From DASYTH01 sp035762905 (GTDB lineage Bacteria; Actinomycetota; Actinomycetes; Mycobacteriales; Pseudonocardiaceae): a stretch of 64,000 nucleotides of DNA. The stretch spans positions 1 through 64,000 of the forward strand of contig NZ_DASUCC010000159.1 of assembly GCF_035762905.1 (NCBI RefSeq), given 5' to 3'. The position numbers and the translations under genes were made by a program. This document shows, piece by piece, positions 9,529 through 17,872 of the stretch (positions are counted from its first letter, which is position 1; each line of letters opens with the position of its first letter). The notes under the pieces are model-generated. The model saw nothing but the letters and a program-made list of their open reading frames with translations. It was not told the origin of the DNA and did no database searches.

Positions 9529-10908
9529 ATGATCAACAACCTCCCCCGCAGTCGTGGGAGCGTGCGCTCGCACGGCAGAAACCTGCTCGTGTTCGGCGTG
9601 GTCGGGGCGTTCGTGGCCGCCGGCCTGGTCGCGTTGGCCGGAACCGCCAGCGCCGCAACCACTCTGGGTGCCAGTGCGGCCGAACGCGGCCGGTACTTCG
9701 GCACCGCGGTCGCCGCCAACCGGCTCAACGAATCGGACTACGTGAACACGTTGAACGCCGAGTTCAACAGCGTCACCCCGGAGAACGAGATGAAGTGGGA
9801 CGCGCTGGAGCCGTCCCAGGGCTCGTTCAACTTCGGCAACGCCGACCGGATCACCAGCCACGCGCAGAGCCGGGGGATGCGGATCCGTGGCCACACGCTG
9901 GTCTGGCACTCCCAACTGCCCGGGTGGGTCTCCGGGCTGGGCACCACGCAGCTGCGCTCGGCGATGAACAACCACATCACCACCGTGATGCGGCACTGGC
10001 AGGGCCGGATCCACTCGTGGGACGTGGTCAACGAGGCGTTCCAGGACGGCGGCAGCGGCGCCCGGCGCTCCTCGCCGTTCCAGGACCGGCTCGGCAACGG
10101 GTTCATCGAGGAGGCGTTCCGCACCGCGCGCGCCGCCGACCCGACCGCCAAGCTCTGTTACAACGACTACAACACCGACGGCGCCAACGCGAAGAGCAAC
10201 GCGGTGTTCGCCATGGTGCAGGACTTCCGCAACCGCGGCGTGCCGATCGACTGCGTGGGGTTCCAGTCCCACTTCAACGCCCAGTCCCCGGTTCCGTCCG
10301 ACTACCGGCAGAACCTGCAGCGCTTCGCCAACCTCGGCGTCGACGTGCAGATCACCGAGTTGGACATCGAAGGCTCCGGCACCAGCCAGGCCAACAACTA
10401 CCGCACCGTCGTCGATGCCTGCCTGGCCGTCTCCCGGTGCACCGGCATCACCGTCTGGGGCGTGACGGACAAGTACTCGTGGCGCTCCGGCGGCACCCCG
10501 TTGCTGTTCGACGGCAACTACAACAAGAAGGCCGCCTACAACTCCGTGCTCACCGCGCTCGGCGGCACCCCCGGCGGTGGCGGCGGTGGCGGTGGCGGTG
10601 GCGGCGGGTGCACCGTCAGCTACACCGAGACCCAGCGCTGGGGCGACCGCTTCAACGGTCAGGTGACCGTCCGCGCCGGCAGCTCCGCGATCAACGGCTG
10701 GACCACCACGGTCACCGTGACGCCCCCGCAGCAGGTCTCCGCCACCTGGAACGGCTCACCGAGCTGGGACACCAGCGGCAACGTGATGACCATGCGTCCC
10801 AACGGCAACGGCAACCTGGCCGCCGGCGCCTCGACGACGTTCGGCTTCACGGTCATGGCCAACGGCACCTGGTCGGCTCCGACCCTCGGTTCCTGTACCG
10901 CTTCCTGA
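9529..10908 (+). CDS. Secreted GH10 endo-1,4-beta-xylanase with CBM2
   Basis: 459 aa from ATG 9529, preceded by AAGGAAGGG; an in-frame ATG at 9460 would give an unlikely 23-residue Arg-rich extension. Order: signal peptide with hydrophobic core FGVVGAFVAAGLVALAG and cleavage near TASA-A; GH10 catalytic domain with acid/base Glu169 (DVVNEAF) and nucleophile Glu277 (ITELDIEG); a linker of twelve consecutive glycines; then a CBM2-like module starting CTVSY and ending GSCTAS. It hydrolyses xylan outside the cell. Control by the upstream inverted repeats is likely, and a strong terminator follows. Confidence 0.96.
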   Translation: MINNLPRSRGSVRSHGRNLLVFGVVGAFVAAGLVALAGTASAATTLGASAAERGRYFGTAVAANRLNESDYVNTLNAEFNSVTPENEMKWDALEPSQGSFNFGNADRITSHAQSRGMRIRGHTLVWHSQLPGWVSGLGTTQLRSAMNNHITTVMRHWQGRIHSWDVVNEAFQDGGSGARRSSPFQDRLGNGFIEEAFRTARAADPTAKLCYNDYNTDGANAKSNAVFAMVQDFRNRGVPIDCVGFQSHFNAQSPVPSDYRQNLQRFANLGVDVQITELDIEGSGTSQANNYRTVVDACLAVSRCTGITVWGVTDKYSWRSGGTPLLFDGNYNKKAAYNSVLTALGGTPGGGGGGGGGGGGCTVSYTETQRWGDRFNGQVTVRAGSSAINGWTTTVTVTPPQQVSATWNGSPSWDTSGNVMTMRPNGNGNLAAGASTTFGFTVMANGTWSAPTLGSCTAS

Positions 10909-10925
10909 CCCTCCGCAGGGTGAGG

Positions 10926-10959
10926 GGGAGGCCCCGGGAAGGGTCGCCCGGGGCCTCCC
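10926..10959 (+). terminator. Rho-independent terminator after the xylanase gene
   Basis: Perfect 13-bp inverted repeat: GGGAGGCCCCGGG (10926-10938), 8-nt loop, CCCGGGGCCTCCC (10947-10959), 17 bp after the xylanase stop. It can also serve the converging opp operon. Confidence 0.85.
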
Positions 10960-11000
10960 GCTGGTGTGGGCGAGATCGTCCGACACCCCATGCTGCTGGA

Positions 11001-13139
11001 TCAGGCGGCACCGATACCGGGGAGATCGAGCTCGGCGGCCCGGTGGCAGCGAACCCTGCGGCCGGGGCTGACCTCCTGCCAGACCGGCCGTTCGGTGCGA
11101 CAGACGTCGACGGCGAACGGACACCGGGGATGGAAGTAACAGCCACTTGGTGGGTTGGTGGGGTCGGCGACCTCGCCCCGAGGTGGGGTGAACGTCATCC
11201 GGGCGGTCGGGTCCGGTCGCGGCACCGCGGCCAGAAGGGTCGAGGTGTACGGGTGACGCGGGTTGCTGAGCAGCTCGTCCCGGCCGCCGAGCTCGACCAC
11301 CTGGCCCACGTACATCACGGCGATCCGGTCGCTGATGTGCTTGACCACGGACAGGTCGTGCGAGACGAACAGGTAGGTCAGGCCGAGCCGGTCCTGAAGC
11401 TCCATCAACAGGTTGAGGATCTGCGCGCGCACCGAGACGTCCAGCGCCGAGACCGGCTCATCGGCCACCACCAGACGCGGGTTGAGCGCGAGCGCGCGGG
11501 CGATGCCGATGCGCTGGCGCTGGCCGCCGCTGAAGGCGTGCGGGAAGCGGCGCATGTACTCGTGCCGCAACCCGACGAGCTTGAGCAGCTCGGCCACCCG
11601 GTCGACGCGCTCGGACTTGGTGCCGACCCGGTTGACCAGCAACGGCTCGGCGATGATGTCCAGCACGGTCATCCGCGGGTTCAGCGACGAGTACGGGTCC
11701 TGGAAGATCATCTGCAGCTCGGAGCGCAGCGGGCGGACCTGCTTTCGGGACAGTTTCGCCAGATCCACCATTGAGTCGTCGGACTTGCGGAACAGGATCT
11801 GGCCGGAGTCGGGATCGAGCGCCCGCAGGATCGCGCGGGCGGTCGTGGTCTTGCCCGATCCGCTCTCGCCGACCAGCGCGAGCGTCTCGCCCTCGCGCAG
11901 GTCGAAGGTGACCTCGTCCACGGCGCGCACCCGGGCCCGCACCCGACCGAGCATCCCGCCGCGGATCGGGAAGAACTTGGTCAGCTTTCGCACTTCCAGC
12001 AGCTTCGGCAGCTCCAGCCGGGTCCGGTCCGGAATGTCGGTGACAACCGGTTCGGGAGTGTGCAGTTCCACGATCGGCAGCGGTATCGCGCCCGGGATCG
12101 TGTTGTCGTACAGGTGACAGGTCACCTCATGACCCGGGCTGACCTCTTCGGTGGCCGGTTCGAGGGCGTCGCACACGTCCATCAGCGAATGCCGGCAGCG
12201 GGTGTGGAACGCGCACCCCGCCGGCCGGTTGAACGGGTGCGGGATCGAGCCGGAGATCGTCGGCAGCGTCCCGCGGGCAGTCGTGTGCACGCCGGGGATC
12301 GAGGCGAGCAGCGCGCGGGTGTAGGGATGGCGCGGCGCGGCGAAGATCTGCTCGACCGGGCCCTTCTCGACCACCCGGCCCAGATAGATCACCAGCACCT
12401 CGTCGGCCATCTCCGCGATCACACCGAGATCGTGGGTGATCAGCATGATCGCCATGTCGGTCTGCCGCTGCAGGCCGCGGATCAGCTCGAGGATCTGGGC
12501 CTGGGTGGTGACGTCCAGGGCGGTCGTCGGCTCGTCGGCGATCAGCAGCCGGGGCTCGCCGGCCAGCGCCATCGCGATCATCGCGCGCTGCCGCAGGCCG
12601 CCGGACAACTGCCAGGAGAACTCGTTGGTCACCCCCTGGGGCCGGGGAATGCCGACCATCTTGAGCAGCTCGAGGGTCCGCTGCTCGGCCTGCTGCTTGG
12701 GCAGCCCGGTGTGCAGCCGCACCGCCTCGGTGATCTGGTTGCCGATGGTGTGCACCGGGCTGAACGAGCTCATCGGCTCCTGGAACACCAGGCCGATGTC
12801 GCCGCCCCGGACCTGGCGCAGCTGCGGCCCGTTGGTCGGCAGCTTGGCAAGATCCACCCAGCCCTCGTCCCTGCGGAGCAGGATCTCGCCCTCGATGATC
12901 TTGCCGGGCGGCGAGACGATGCCGAGCAGCGACCGGGCCGTGATGCTCTTCCCGCAGCCGGTCTCGCCGACCACGCCGAGCGTCTTTCCCGCCGATACGT
13001 CGAAGCTGACCCCGTCGACGGCCCGGGTGGTGCCCTCGTCGGCGAGGAAGTGCGTCTTCAGGTTGCGCACTGACAGCAGGGTGGTGTCATCAATGGGTGT
13101 GCTGGTGGGTTCGACCACCGCGACATCACTAGAGGTCAT
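11001..13139 (-). CDS. Oligopeptide/dipeptide ABC transporter, fused double ATPase (OppD-OppF type)
   Basis: 712 aa with two complete ABC ATPases. The first has GETGCGKS, SGGLRQRAM and LLIADEPTTALD, the second GESGSGKT, SGGQRQRIG and LVVADEPVSALD. Each is followed by the C-terminal oligopeptide-ABC motif with clustered Cys/His/Arg (CAFHTRCRH and CYFHPRCPF). It energises import through the two permeases encoded just upstream. The chosen ATG at 13139 overlaps the permease stop; a GTG at 13172 is possible. OppD and OppF are usually separate proteins, so this is a natural fusion. Confidence 0.93.
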   Translation of the reverse strand: MTSSDVAVVEPTSTPIDDTTLLSVRNLKTHFLADEGTTRAVDGVSFDVSAGKTLGVVGETGCGKSITARSLLGIVSPPGKIIEGEILLRRDEGWVDLAKLPTNGPQLRQVRGGDIGLVFQEPMSSFSPVHTIGNQITEAVRLHTGLPKQQAEQRTLELLKMVGIPRPQGVTNEFSWQLSGGLRQRAMIAMALAGEPRLLIADEPTTALDVTTQAQILELIRGLQRQTDMAIMLITHDLGVIAEMADEVLVIYLGRVVEKGPVEQIFAAPRHPYTRALLASIPGVHTTARGTLPTISGSIPHPFNRPAGCAFHTRCRHSLMDVCDALEPATEEVSPGHEVTCHLYDNTIPGAIPLPIVELHTPEPVVTDIPDRTRLELPKLLEVRKLTKFFPIRGGMLGRVRARVRAVDEVTFDLREGETLALVGESGSGKTTTARAILRALDPDSGQILFRKSDDSMVDLAKLSRKQVRPLRSELQMIFQDPYSSLNPRMTVLDIIAEPLLVNRVGTKSERVDRVAELLKLVGLRHEYMRRFPHAFSGGQRQRIGIARALALNPRLVVADEPVSALDVSVRAQILNLLMELQDRLGLTYLFVSHDLSVVKHISDRIAVMYVGQVVELGGRDELLSNPRHPYTSTLLAAVPRPDPTARMTFTPPRGEVADPTNPPSGCYFHPRCPFAVDVCRTERPVWQEVSPGRRVRCHRAAELDLPGIGAA

Positions 13140-14256
13140 AAGGGTCCGCCGCATCTCGTAAACCGTCACCAAGGAAGTTGAACGCGAGGATCACCGCGAC
13201 CACCGGCAGCACGGGCAGCAGCATCCACGGGTACAGCGCCACCGCCTGCACGTTCTGGGCCTGTTGCAGCATGACGCCCCAGGAGATCGCGGGCGGACGC
13301 AGTCCGAGTCCGAGGAAGGACAGCGACGTCTCCGCCACGATCATCAGGGGCAGTGCCAGCGTGGTCGCCGCGATGATGTGACTGGCGAACAACGGCACCA
13401 TGTGCTTGAAGATGATCCGTCTCGGGCGGCCGCCCACCAGCTCGGCCGCGGTCACGAAGTCCTCGCTGCGGATCTGCATCATCCGGCCGCGCACCACCCG
13501 GCCGAGCTCGGTCCAGCCGATCACCGACAGGATGAGGGTGAGCGCGAAGTAGACCTGGTTCACACTCCAGTCCTTGGGCATCGCCGCGGCAAGGCCCATC
13601 CACAGGGGAATCGTGGGGATCGAGCGCAGAATCTCGATCGTGCGCTGGATGACCGTGTCCGCCGCTCCGCCGTAGTATCCGGAGATCCCGCCGAGCACCA
13701 CCCCGAGCAGGATGGACAGCGCCACGCCGGCGAGGCCGATCAGCATCGACGTGCGGGTGGCGTGGATCAGCCTGGAGAAGATGTCCCGGCCCTGCTGGTC
13801 GGTGCCGAACAGGAACAGGGTGTCCTCGGCCCTGGCCCCCTCGGTTCCGATCAGGTGGATGTCGGTGGTGAACAGGCCGAGGAACTCGTACTCGTAGCCC
13901 TTGGCGAACAGGGTGACCGGGATCTTCTGGGTCGGGTCGACCACGTAGGTCCGCTGCAGCGTGATCGGGTCCCGCTCACCCCGCACCGCGTAGACGTGCG
14001 GGGAGAACCCGCCGTCGAACCAGTGCACCTGCTGCGGCGGCATCAGCGACCGCTGGCCCTCGGACGCGTGTGGGTCCGATGTGGACAGGAAGTCGGCGAA
14101 CAGCGCCACGAGGTAGAACAGCAACACGACGATGGCGCCCACCATCGCCAACTTGTGCTTGCGGAACCGCCACCAGATGAGCTGGCGCTGGCTGGCGACG
14201 GAGATCCGTTCCTCGTCCTGCGCCGCGGTCGCGACGGCGGTAGCACTATCGGCCAT
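13129..14256 (-). CDS. Oligopeptide ABC transporter permease (OppC/DppC type)
   Basis: 375 aa, longer than typical OppC because of a roughly 100-residue extracytoplasmic segment after the first membrane helix (HKLAMVGAIVVLLFYLVALFA). The EAA-type permease motif is seen near GGRPRRIIFKHMVP. It pairs with the OppB-like protein to form the peptide channel. It overlaps the upstream permease stop by 11 bp and the downstream ATPase start by 11 bp, so translation is coupled. Confidence 0.92.
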   Translation of the reverse strand: MADSATAVATAAQDEERISVASQRQLIWWRFRKHKLAMVGAIVVLLFYLVALFADFLSTSDPHASEGQRSLMPPQQVHWFDGGFSPHVYAVRGERDPITLQRTYVVDPTQKIPVTLFAKGYEYEFLGLFTTDIHLIGTEGARAEDTLFLFGTDQQGRDIFSRLIHATRTSMLIGLAGVALSILLGVVLGGISGYYGGAADTVIQRTIEILRSIPTIPLWMGLAAAMPKDWSVNQVYFALTLILSVIGWTELGRVVRGRMMQIRSEDFVTAAELVGGRPRRIIFKHMVPLFASHIIAATTLALPLMIVAETSLSFLGLGLRPPAISWGVMLQQAQNVQAVALYPWMLLPVLPVVAVILAFNFLGDGLRDAADPYDL

Positions 14257-15232
14257 GCCGGATCCTCGGGTCGAGCCACATGAGCACCAGGTCGGAGATC
14301 AGCGTGCCGATCACGGTCATCACTCCGATCAGCAGCACGATCGCGCCGGCCAGGAACATGTCCTGGGCCTGCAACGCCCGCAGCAGCAACGGGCCGACGG
14401 TCGGCAGGCTGAGCACGATCGACACCACGATGGCGCCGGAGACGATCTGCGGGAACAGGAACCCGATGGAGCTCGCGAACGGGTTGAGCGCCACCCGCAC
14501 CGGGTACTTGCTGATCGCCTTGCGCTCGGTCAGCCCCTTGGCCGTTGCCGTGATCACGTAGGGCTTCTTCAGCTCGTCCAGCAGGTTTGCCCGCATGATG
14601 CGGACCAGCTGCGCGGTCCCGGCCAGACCGAGCACGATCGCCGGGATCCACAGGTGCTTGAACAGATCCCAGACCTTGGCGAAGCTCCACCCCGCGGTCT
14701 CGTACTCGGCCGAGAACAGACCGCCGACATTGGCGTCGAACACGGCGAACCCGAAGTACATCAGGATGAGCGCGAGCAGGAAGTTCGGGATCGCGAGGCC
14801 GAGGAAACCGAAGAAGGTCAGCGCGTAGTCGCCGAAGGAGTACCGCCGCACGGCGGAGTAGATGCCGATCGGCAGCGCCACGGCCCAGGTGAAGATGATC
14901 GCCGCGACGGAGACCACCATCGTGAGAACCAGCCGGTCGCCGATCACGTCGGCGACCGGCCGATTCCAATCGAGGGACATGCCGAAGTCACCCTGCAGGA
15001 CCTGGCCTATCCACGTGAAGTACTGCACGAACACCGGCTGGTCGAGCCCGTACTCGGCACGCAGCCGCTCCGCCTCGTAGATCGCCGAGGTGTTGCCGCT
15101 CGCGGCCAACTCGGCGAGCCGGGTGGTGGCGAAGTCGCCCGGTGGTAGTTGGATGATCAGGAAGCTCAGCACCGACACCGCCCAGACCGTGAACAGTCCC
15201 AGGGCGAGCCGTCGGCCGATGTAGTTCAGCAC
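14246..15232 (-). CDS. Oligopeptide ABC transporter permease (OppB/DppB type)
   Basis: 328 aa, GTG start. The N-terminus MLNYIGRRLALGLFTVWAVS is the usual OppB start and the C-terminus ends in LMWLDPRIRHGR. Six membrane helices are expected, with the permease loop at RMMRANLLDELKKPYV-like sequence (IMRANLLDEL). It lies 28 bp after the binding-protein gene in the same operon. Confidence 0.92.
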   Translation of the reverse strand: MLNYIGRRLALGLFTVWAVSVLSFLIIQLPPGDFATTRLAELAASGNTSAIYEAERLRAEYGLDQPVFVQYFTWIGQVLQGDFGMSLDWNRPVADVIGDRLVLTMVVSVAAIIFTWAVALPIGIYSAVRRYSFGDYALTFFGFLGLAIPNFLLALILMYFGFAVFDANVGGLFSAEYETAGWSFAKVWDLFKHLWIPAIVLGLAGTAQLVRIMRANLLDELKKPYVITATAKGLTERKAISKYPVRVALNPFASSIGFLFPQIVSGAIVVSIVLSLPTVGPLLLRALQAQDMFLAGAIVLLIGVMTVIGTLISDLVLMWLDPRIRHGR

Positions 15233-15260
15233 TGGTGTGTGTCACCGTCCTTGGTGGACG

Positions 15261-17339
15261 TTATTCGTAGTAGTACGTCATGGGGTAGGTGTTGTTGAGG
15301 CTCTTCATGGTTTGGGAGTTGACGACGCGGGCCGGGACGTTGCGGAGCTTGTTGCTGGTGAGGTAGACGCCGTTGGCGGACAGCCCGAACCCGACAAGGC
15401 CGATGGACCAGACCTGGTCGGCGTGCAGCTTGTAGATTTCCTTGCCGATCCGGATCCGCTCGGCCTCGTCGGGTTCCATCTGGCCCTTGTCGTAGAGGGC
15501 CATGGCCTCTTTGAGGCGCAGTGACTCCGGTGGCTCCTTGCCCTGCGCCCCGCCGGAGGCGAACCACTGGGCGTAGGGGATGCCGATCATGCCGGGGAAG
15601 CCGGTGGTGACCGTGGGCAGGAAGGCCTCGGGCCGCAGGAACGGGTCGTCGCTGCCGACCTGCTGGCAGGACAGCATCAGCTGGTTCGAGTTGGCCCGCT
15701 GGGTGAGCAGGCTGCCCTCCACCGAGGCCACGTTGAGATCGATCCCGATCTGCTGCCACTGCCGCTTGACCATCTCGCCCACCCCGACGAAGTCGGCGAA
15801 GTTGGAGAAGGCCTGGAAGTCCAGCCGGATCCGGCCGGCACCGTCCTTGCGCAGCCGGTAGCCCTCGGCATCCTTGGCGGTCAGGCCCAGCCCGTCGAGC
15901 AGCGTGTTGGCCTGCGCCACGTCGTAGGTGGCCCACTTGGTGTGCCACTCCGGGCCGGGATCGTAGATGCTGCCCTCGGCCACCATCGTCGCCGACGGCG
16001 TGCAGGTGCCGAGGAAGAACGCCTCGTTGACCTGACCGCGGTCGATCCCCAGCGACAGCGCCCGGCGGAACTCCACCGTGCGGATCAGCTCACCGAGCTC
16101 CTTGTCCTGCTCATAGGCCAGGTTCAACCGCAGCCCACAGTCCAGTTCGGTGGACGGCGCCCGGTGGATCGTGTACGCGCTCTTCTTCTCGTTCTCCAAC
16201 AGCACCGGCAGGTTCGTCACACCAAGGCCGCGGTCCTGCACGTCGTAGTCACCCGCAGCCGCGCGCAGACCGAGCACCTCGGTGTTCTCGATGTTGCCCA
16301 TGGTGATCTTGCTGATGTAGGGCAGCTGATTGCCCTCGTGATCCACCCAGATGCTGTACGGGTTCGGCCCGAACTCCCACGGCGGGTTGCTGATCGGCCG
16401 GGTCAGCACCCACGGCGTCACCACCGGCAACGCCGGGTTGCGATGCCACGAGGCCTGATTGCGGAAGTACGCCGCCCACCCCTTGAACCCGGCATCCGCG
16501 GCCAACTTGTTCGCCGCGTCCATCGAGGTGTACTCCGGATGGAACTGCGACAGGTAGTGCTTGGGCATGAACCCGCCGCCACCCAGATGCGCGTTCCCGG
16601 CCATCCCCGCGATATCCGACGACCCGGCCATTCGCTGCGGCAACAACGGATTGGGCGCCGGCGAGACATACCGCACGGTGAACTCGTCGACCCGCTCCAC
16701 CTTGACGTCCTGGCCGCCGATCTTCATCGACGACGACCCGGTGCCCACCTCACGGCTGCTGGCCACACTGGTGAACCAGAACACGATGTCATCAGCGGTC
16801 AACGGTTGACCGTCAGACCACTTCATCCCCTTGCGCAGCTGCAACGTCAGCACCCGACCGTCCTCGCTCAACTCGAACCCGCGAGCGATATTGGGCACCA
16901 ACTTCTCAAACCGGTAATCCCAGTACAACAAACTGTCCGGACCCGAACAGAACCGCACCGCATTCTGAAAATCGGACTGCCCGATGAAACCGCGACGAAT
17001 CTGCCCCCCGTACCGACCCACCCCATGCACCGGCTTCAACACCAACGGATCCGAACCGACCCGCTGGTCCACCGGCGGCAACTTCCCCTCCGCCACCAAC
17101 TTCGCCAGCTCAGGCGCCTCCCGAAACGCCTTCGGGAACCGAGCCGGATCGAGGACAACCTCGGCGCCCTCGATATCGGGTAACCCCGCCCGAGGCCCAC
17201 CACCGCGGCCACCTCCGCCCCCAGGCCCCGACTCCGGCGGCGCCACCGGCGACGAACATCCCCCCAAAACCAGACCGCCACCCCCCAACACCACCACGCC
17301 ACCCAAAAACTCCCGTCTCGACAAACCGCGGCGGCGCAT
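15261..17339 (-). CDS. Tat-exported lipoprotein, oligopeptide-binding protein (SBP family 5)
   Basis: 692 aa, long for this family (usually 500-600). The N-terminus has a twin-arginine motif SRREFLGG and a lipobox LGGC with lipid-attachment Cys28, then a Gly/Pro-rich spacer. The mature part has family-5 features such as GMKWSDGQPLTADDIVF and EFRRALSLGIDR. It captures peptides outside the membrane and delivers them to the OppB/C/DF proteins encoded next. ATG 17339 is chosen; a TTG directly before it has better spacing to GGAAGG. It is preceded by a small conserved peptide gene on the same strand with only a 97-bp gap and no obvious separate promoter. Confidence 0.92.
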   Translation of the reverse strand: MRRRGLSRREFLGGVVVLGGGGLVLGGCSSPVAPPESGPGGGGGRGGGPRAGLPDIEGAEVVLDPARFPKAFREAPELAKLVAEGKLPPVDQRVGSDPLVLKPVHGVGRYGGQIRRGFIGQSDFQNAVRFCSGPDSLLYWDYRFEKLVPNIARGFELSEDGRVLTLQLRKGMKWSDGQPLTADDIVFWFTSVASSREVGTGSSSMKIGGQDVKVERVDEFTVRYVSPAPNPLLPQRMAGSSDIAGMAGNAHLGGGGFMPKHYLSQFHPEYTSMDAANKLAADAGFKGWAAYFRNQASWHRNPALPVVTPWVLTRPISNPPWEFGPNPYSIWVDHEGNQLPYISKITMGNIENTEVLGLRAAAGDYDVQDRGLGVTNLPVLLENEKKSAYTIHRAPSTELDCGLRLNLAYEQDKELGELIRTVEFRRALSLGIDRGQVNEAFFLGTCTPSATMVAEGSIYDPGPEWHTKWATYDVAQANTLLDGLGLTAKDAEGYRLRKDGAGRIRLDFQAFSNFADFVGVGEMVKRQWQQIGIDLNVASVEGSLLTQRANSNQLMLSCQQVGSDDPFLRPEAFLPTVTTGFPGMIGIPYAQWFASGGAQGKEPPESLRLKEAMALYDKGQMEPDEAERIRIGKEIYKLHADQVWSIGLVGFGLSANGVYLTSNKLRNVPARVVNSQTMKSLNNTYPMTYYYE

Positions 17340-17436
17340 CAAAACAACACCTTCCCTACCTCATGTGCATACGCGAACAGCACCAGCCATCCCACACCTA
17401 CGGAGACCGGCTATGACCAGAGCGGATATTGAACAG

Positions 17437-17631
17437 CTATCGAGAGTCGGGACCGTTGCCGACCACGGATCGCTGCTGGCCGAACCGACGCCCAGCCCCA
17501 CCCGGCAGCCCGATACCAGGCACGGGACCCACGGTCCAGCAGTCGAAACCCAGGCTCAACATCGTGTCACCACAACGCCACCACGCTCGCCGAACAGGCG
17601 CACGGGAACCCGAACCGCTGATGATCGGCAC
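17437..17631 (-). CDS. Candidate small peptide gene, copy A
   Basis: 64 aa, not recognised from any named family. GTG 17631 is preceded by GGAGAG at a good distance, and both are conserved in copy B (36637-36840). Shared pattern: MP-x-x-S-x-S-x-SR at the start, then WR, then MLSL-x-x-DCWT-x-GPV-x-GI; the C-terminal part diverges completely. A shorter product from the internal ATG at 17562 (41 aa, MLSLGFDCWTV...) is equally possible. There is no clear signal peptide. It sits between an XRE-TPR regulator and an oligopeptide importer on the same strand, so a signalling pro-peptide is an attractive guess, but translation is unproven and other frames are also open. Confidence 0.4.
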   Translation of the reverse strand: MPIISGSGSRAPVRRAWWRCGDTMLSLGFDCWTVGPVPGIGLPGGAGRRFGQQRSVVGNGPDSR

Positions 17632-17727
17632 TGCGCTCTCCAATCCCGTTCGGCCCCGAGCGCCAGGAGAAACCACGGCCACCCAACACATACGTGCTCG
17701 TCGCCCGCTTCGTTGAGTTTCCGGGGT

Positions 17728-17810
17728 CCGATCGTCTGATCCCCCTCAGATGATCGGATGATTGCTACCTAAGCAGGTTACTCGAAGGTAACTACCACGA
17801 TCCGTGGTAG
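17728..17810 (-). promoter_or_regulatory. Hairpin and inverted-repeat operator in copy A
   Basis: 17728-17757 forms a 12-bp stem (CCGATCGTCTGA / TCAGATGATCGG, one G-T pair) with a 6-nt loop. 17792-17810 is a perfect inverted repeat, CTACCACG-ATC-CGTGGTAG. Between them GTTAC and GTAAC also form an inverted repeat. All have counterparts at matching offsets in copy B. On the minus strand they lie upstream of the peptide gene, directly after the XRE-TPR gene, so the 19-bp repeat is a good operator candidate for that regulator. Confidence 0.5.
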
Positions 17811-17872
17811 CACGATGCGCCACCGGGCGTACCCCTACCCCTGCCTGGGGTACCTCCTAGGTACAAAAAAAA

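Larger units (their letters stand above)
17413..17861. repeat. 449-bp duplicated intergenic element, copy A
   Basis: This stretch aligns end to end with 36624-37072, and both copies are exactly 449 bp. Strongly conserved blocks include the ATGACC...TATTGAAC edge, GGTCCAGCAGTC, about 50 bp around GGCCCCGAGCGCCA (only a few differences), and the last 105 bp containing ATTGCTAC, GTTACT and CCGTGGTAGCACGA. It holds a minus-strand small ORF, a hairpin and a perfect inverted repeat. Copy A lies between the XRE-TPR regulator and the peptide importer; copy B lies inside the biosynthetic region. No transposase or terminal repeats were seen. Confidence 0.85.

Noticed and set aside
10579..10608. Run of glycine codons in the xylanase as a possible microsatellite or sequencing artefact
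   Set aside because: It sits exactly between the catalytic domain and CBM2, where Gly/Pro/Ser linkers are normal, and the frame stays open on both sides.
9456..11774. Plus-strand open frame of 772 codons running through the xylanase and into the opp operon
   Set aside because: It crosses the strong terminator and two real genes in wrong frames; composition is typical of a shadow frame.
17429..17716. Another plus-strand ORF pair (17429-17716 and 36674-36925) sharing IGTALS-x-PVRPRAP
   Set aside because: Similarity follows from the conserved DNA block on both strands, and starts are not at matching positions. The minus-strand frame has a conserved start and ribosome site, so it was preferred, though with low confidence.
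17413..17739. Plus-strand ORF starting MTRADIEQL in copy A, and its counterpart MTVRAIERL at 36624 in copy B
   Set aside because: Only the first few codons agree and the remainder diverges without protein-level similarity; copy B lacks a ribosome site. Kept only as a rival in the hairpin finding.
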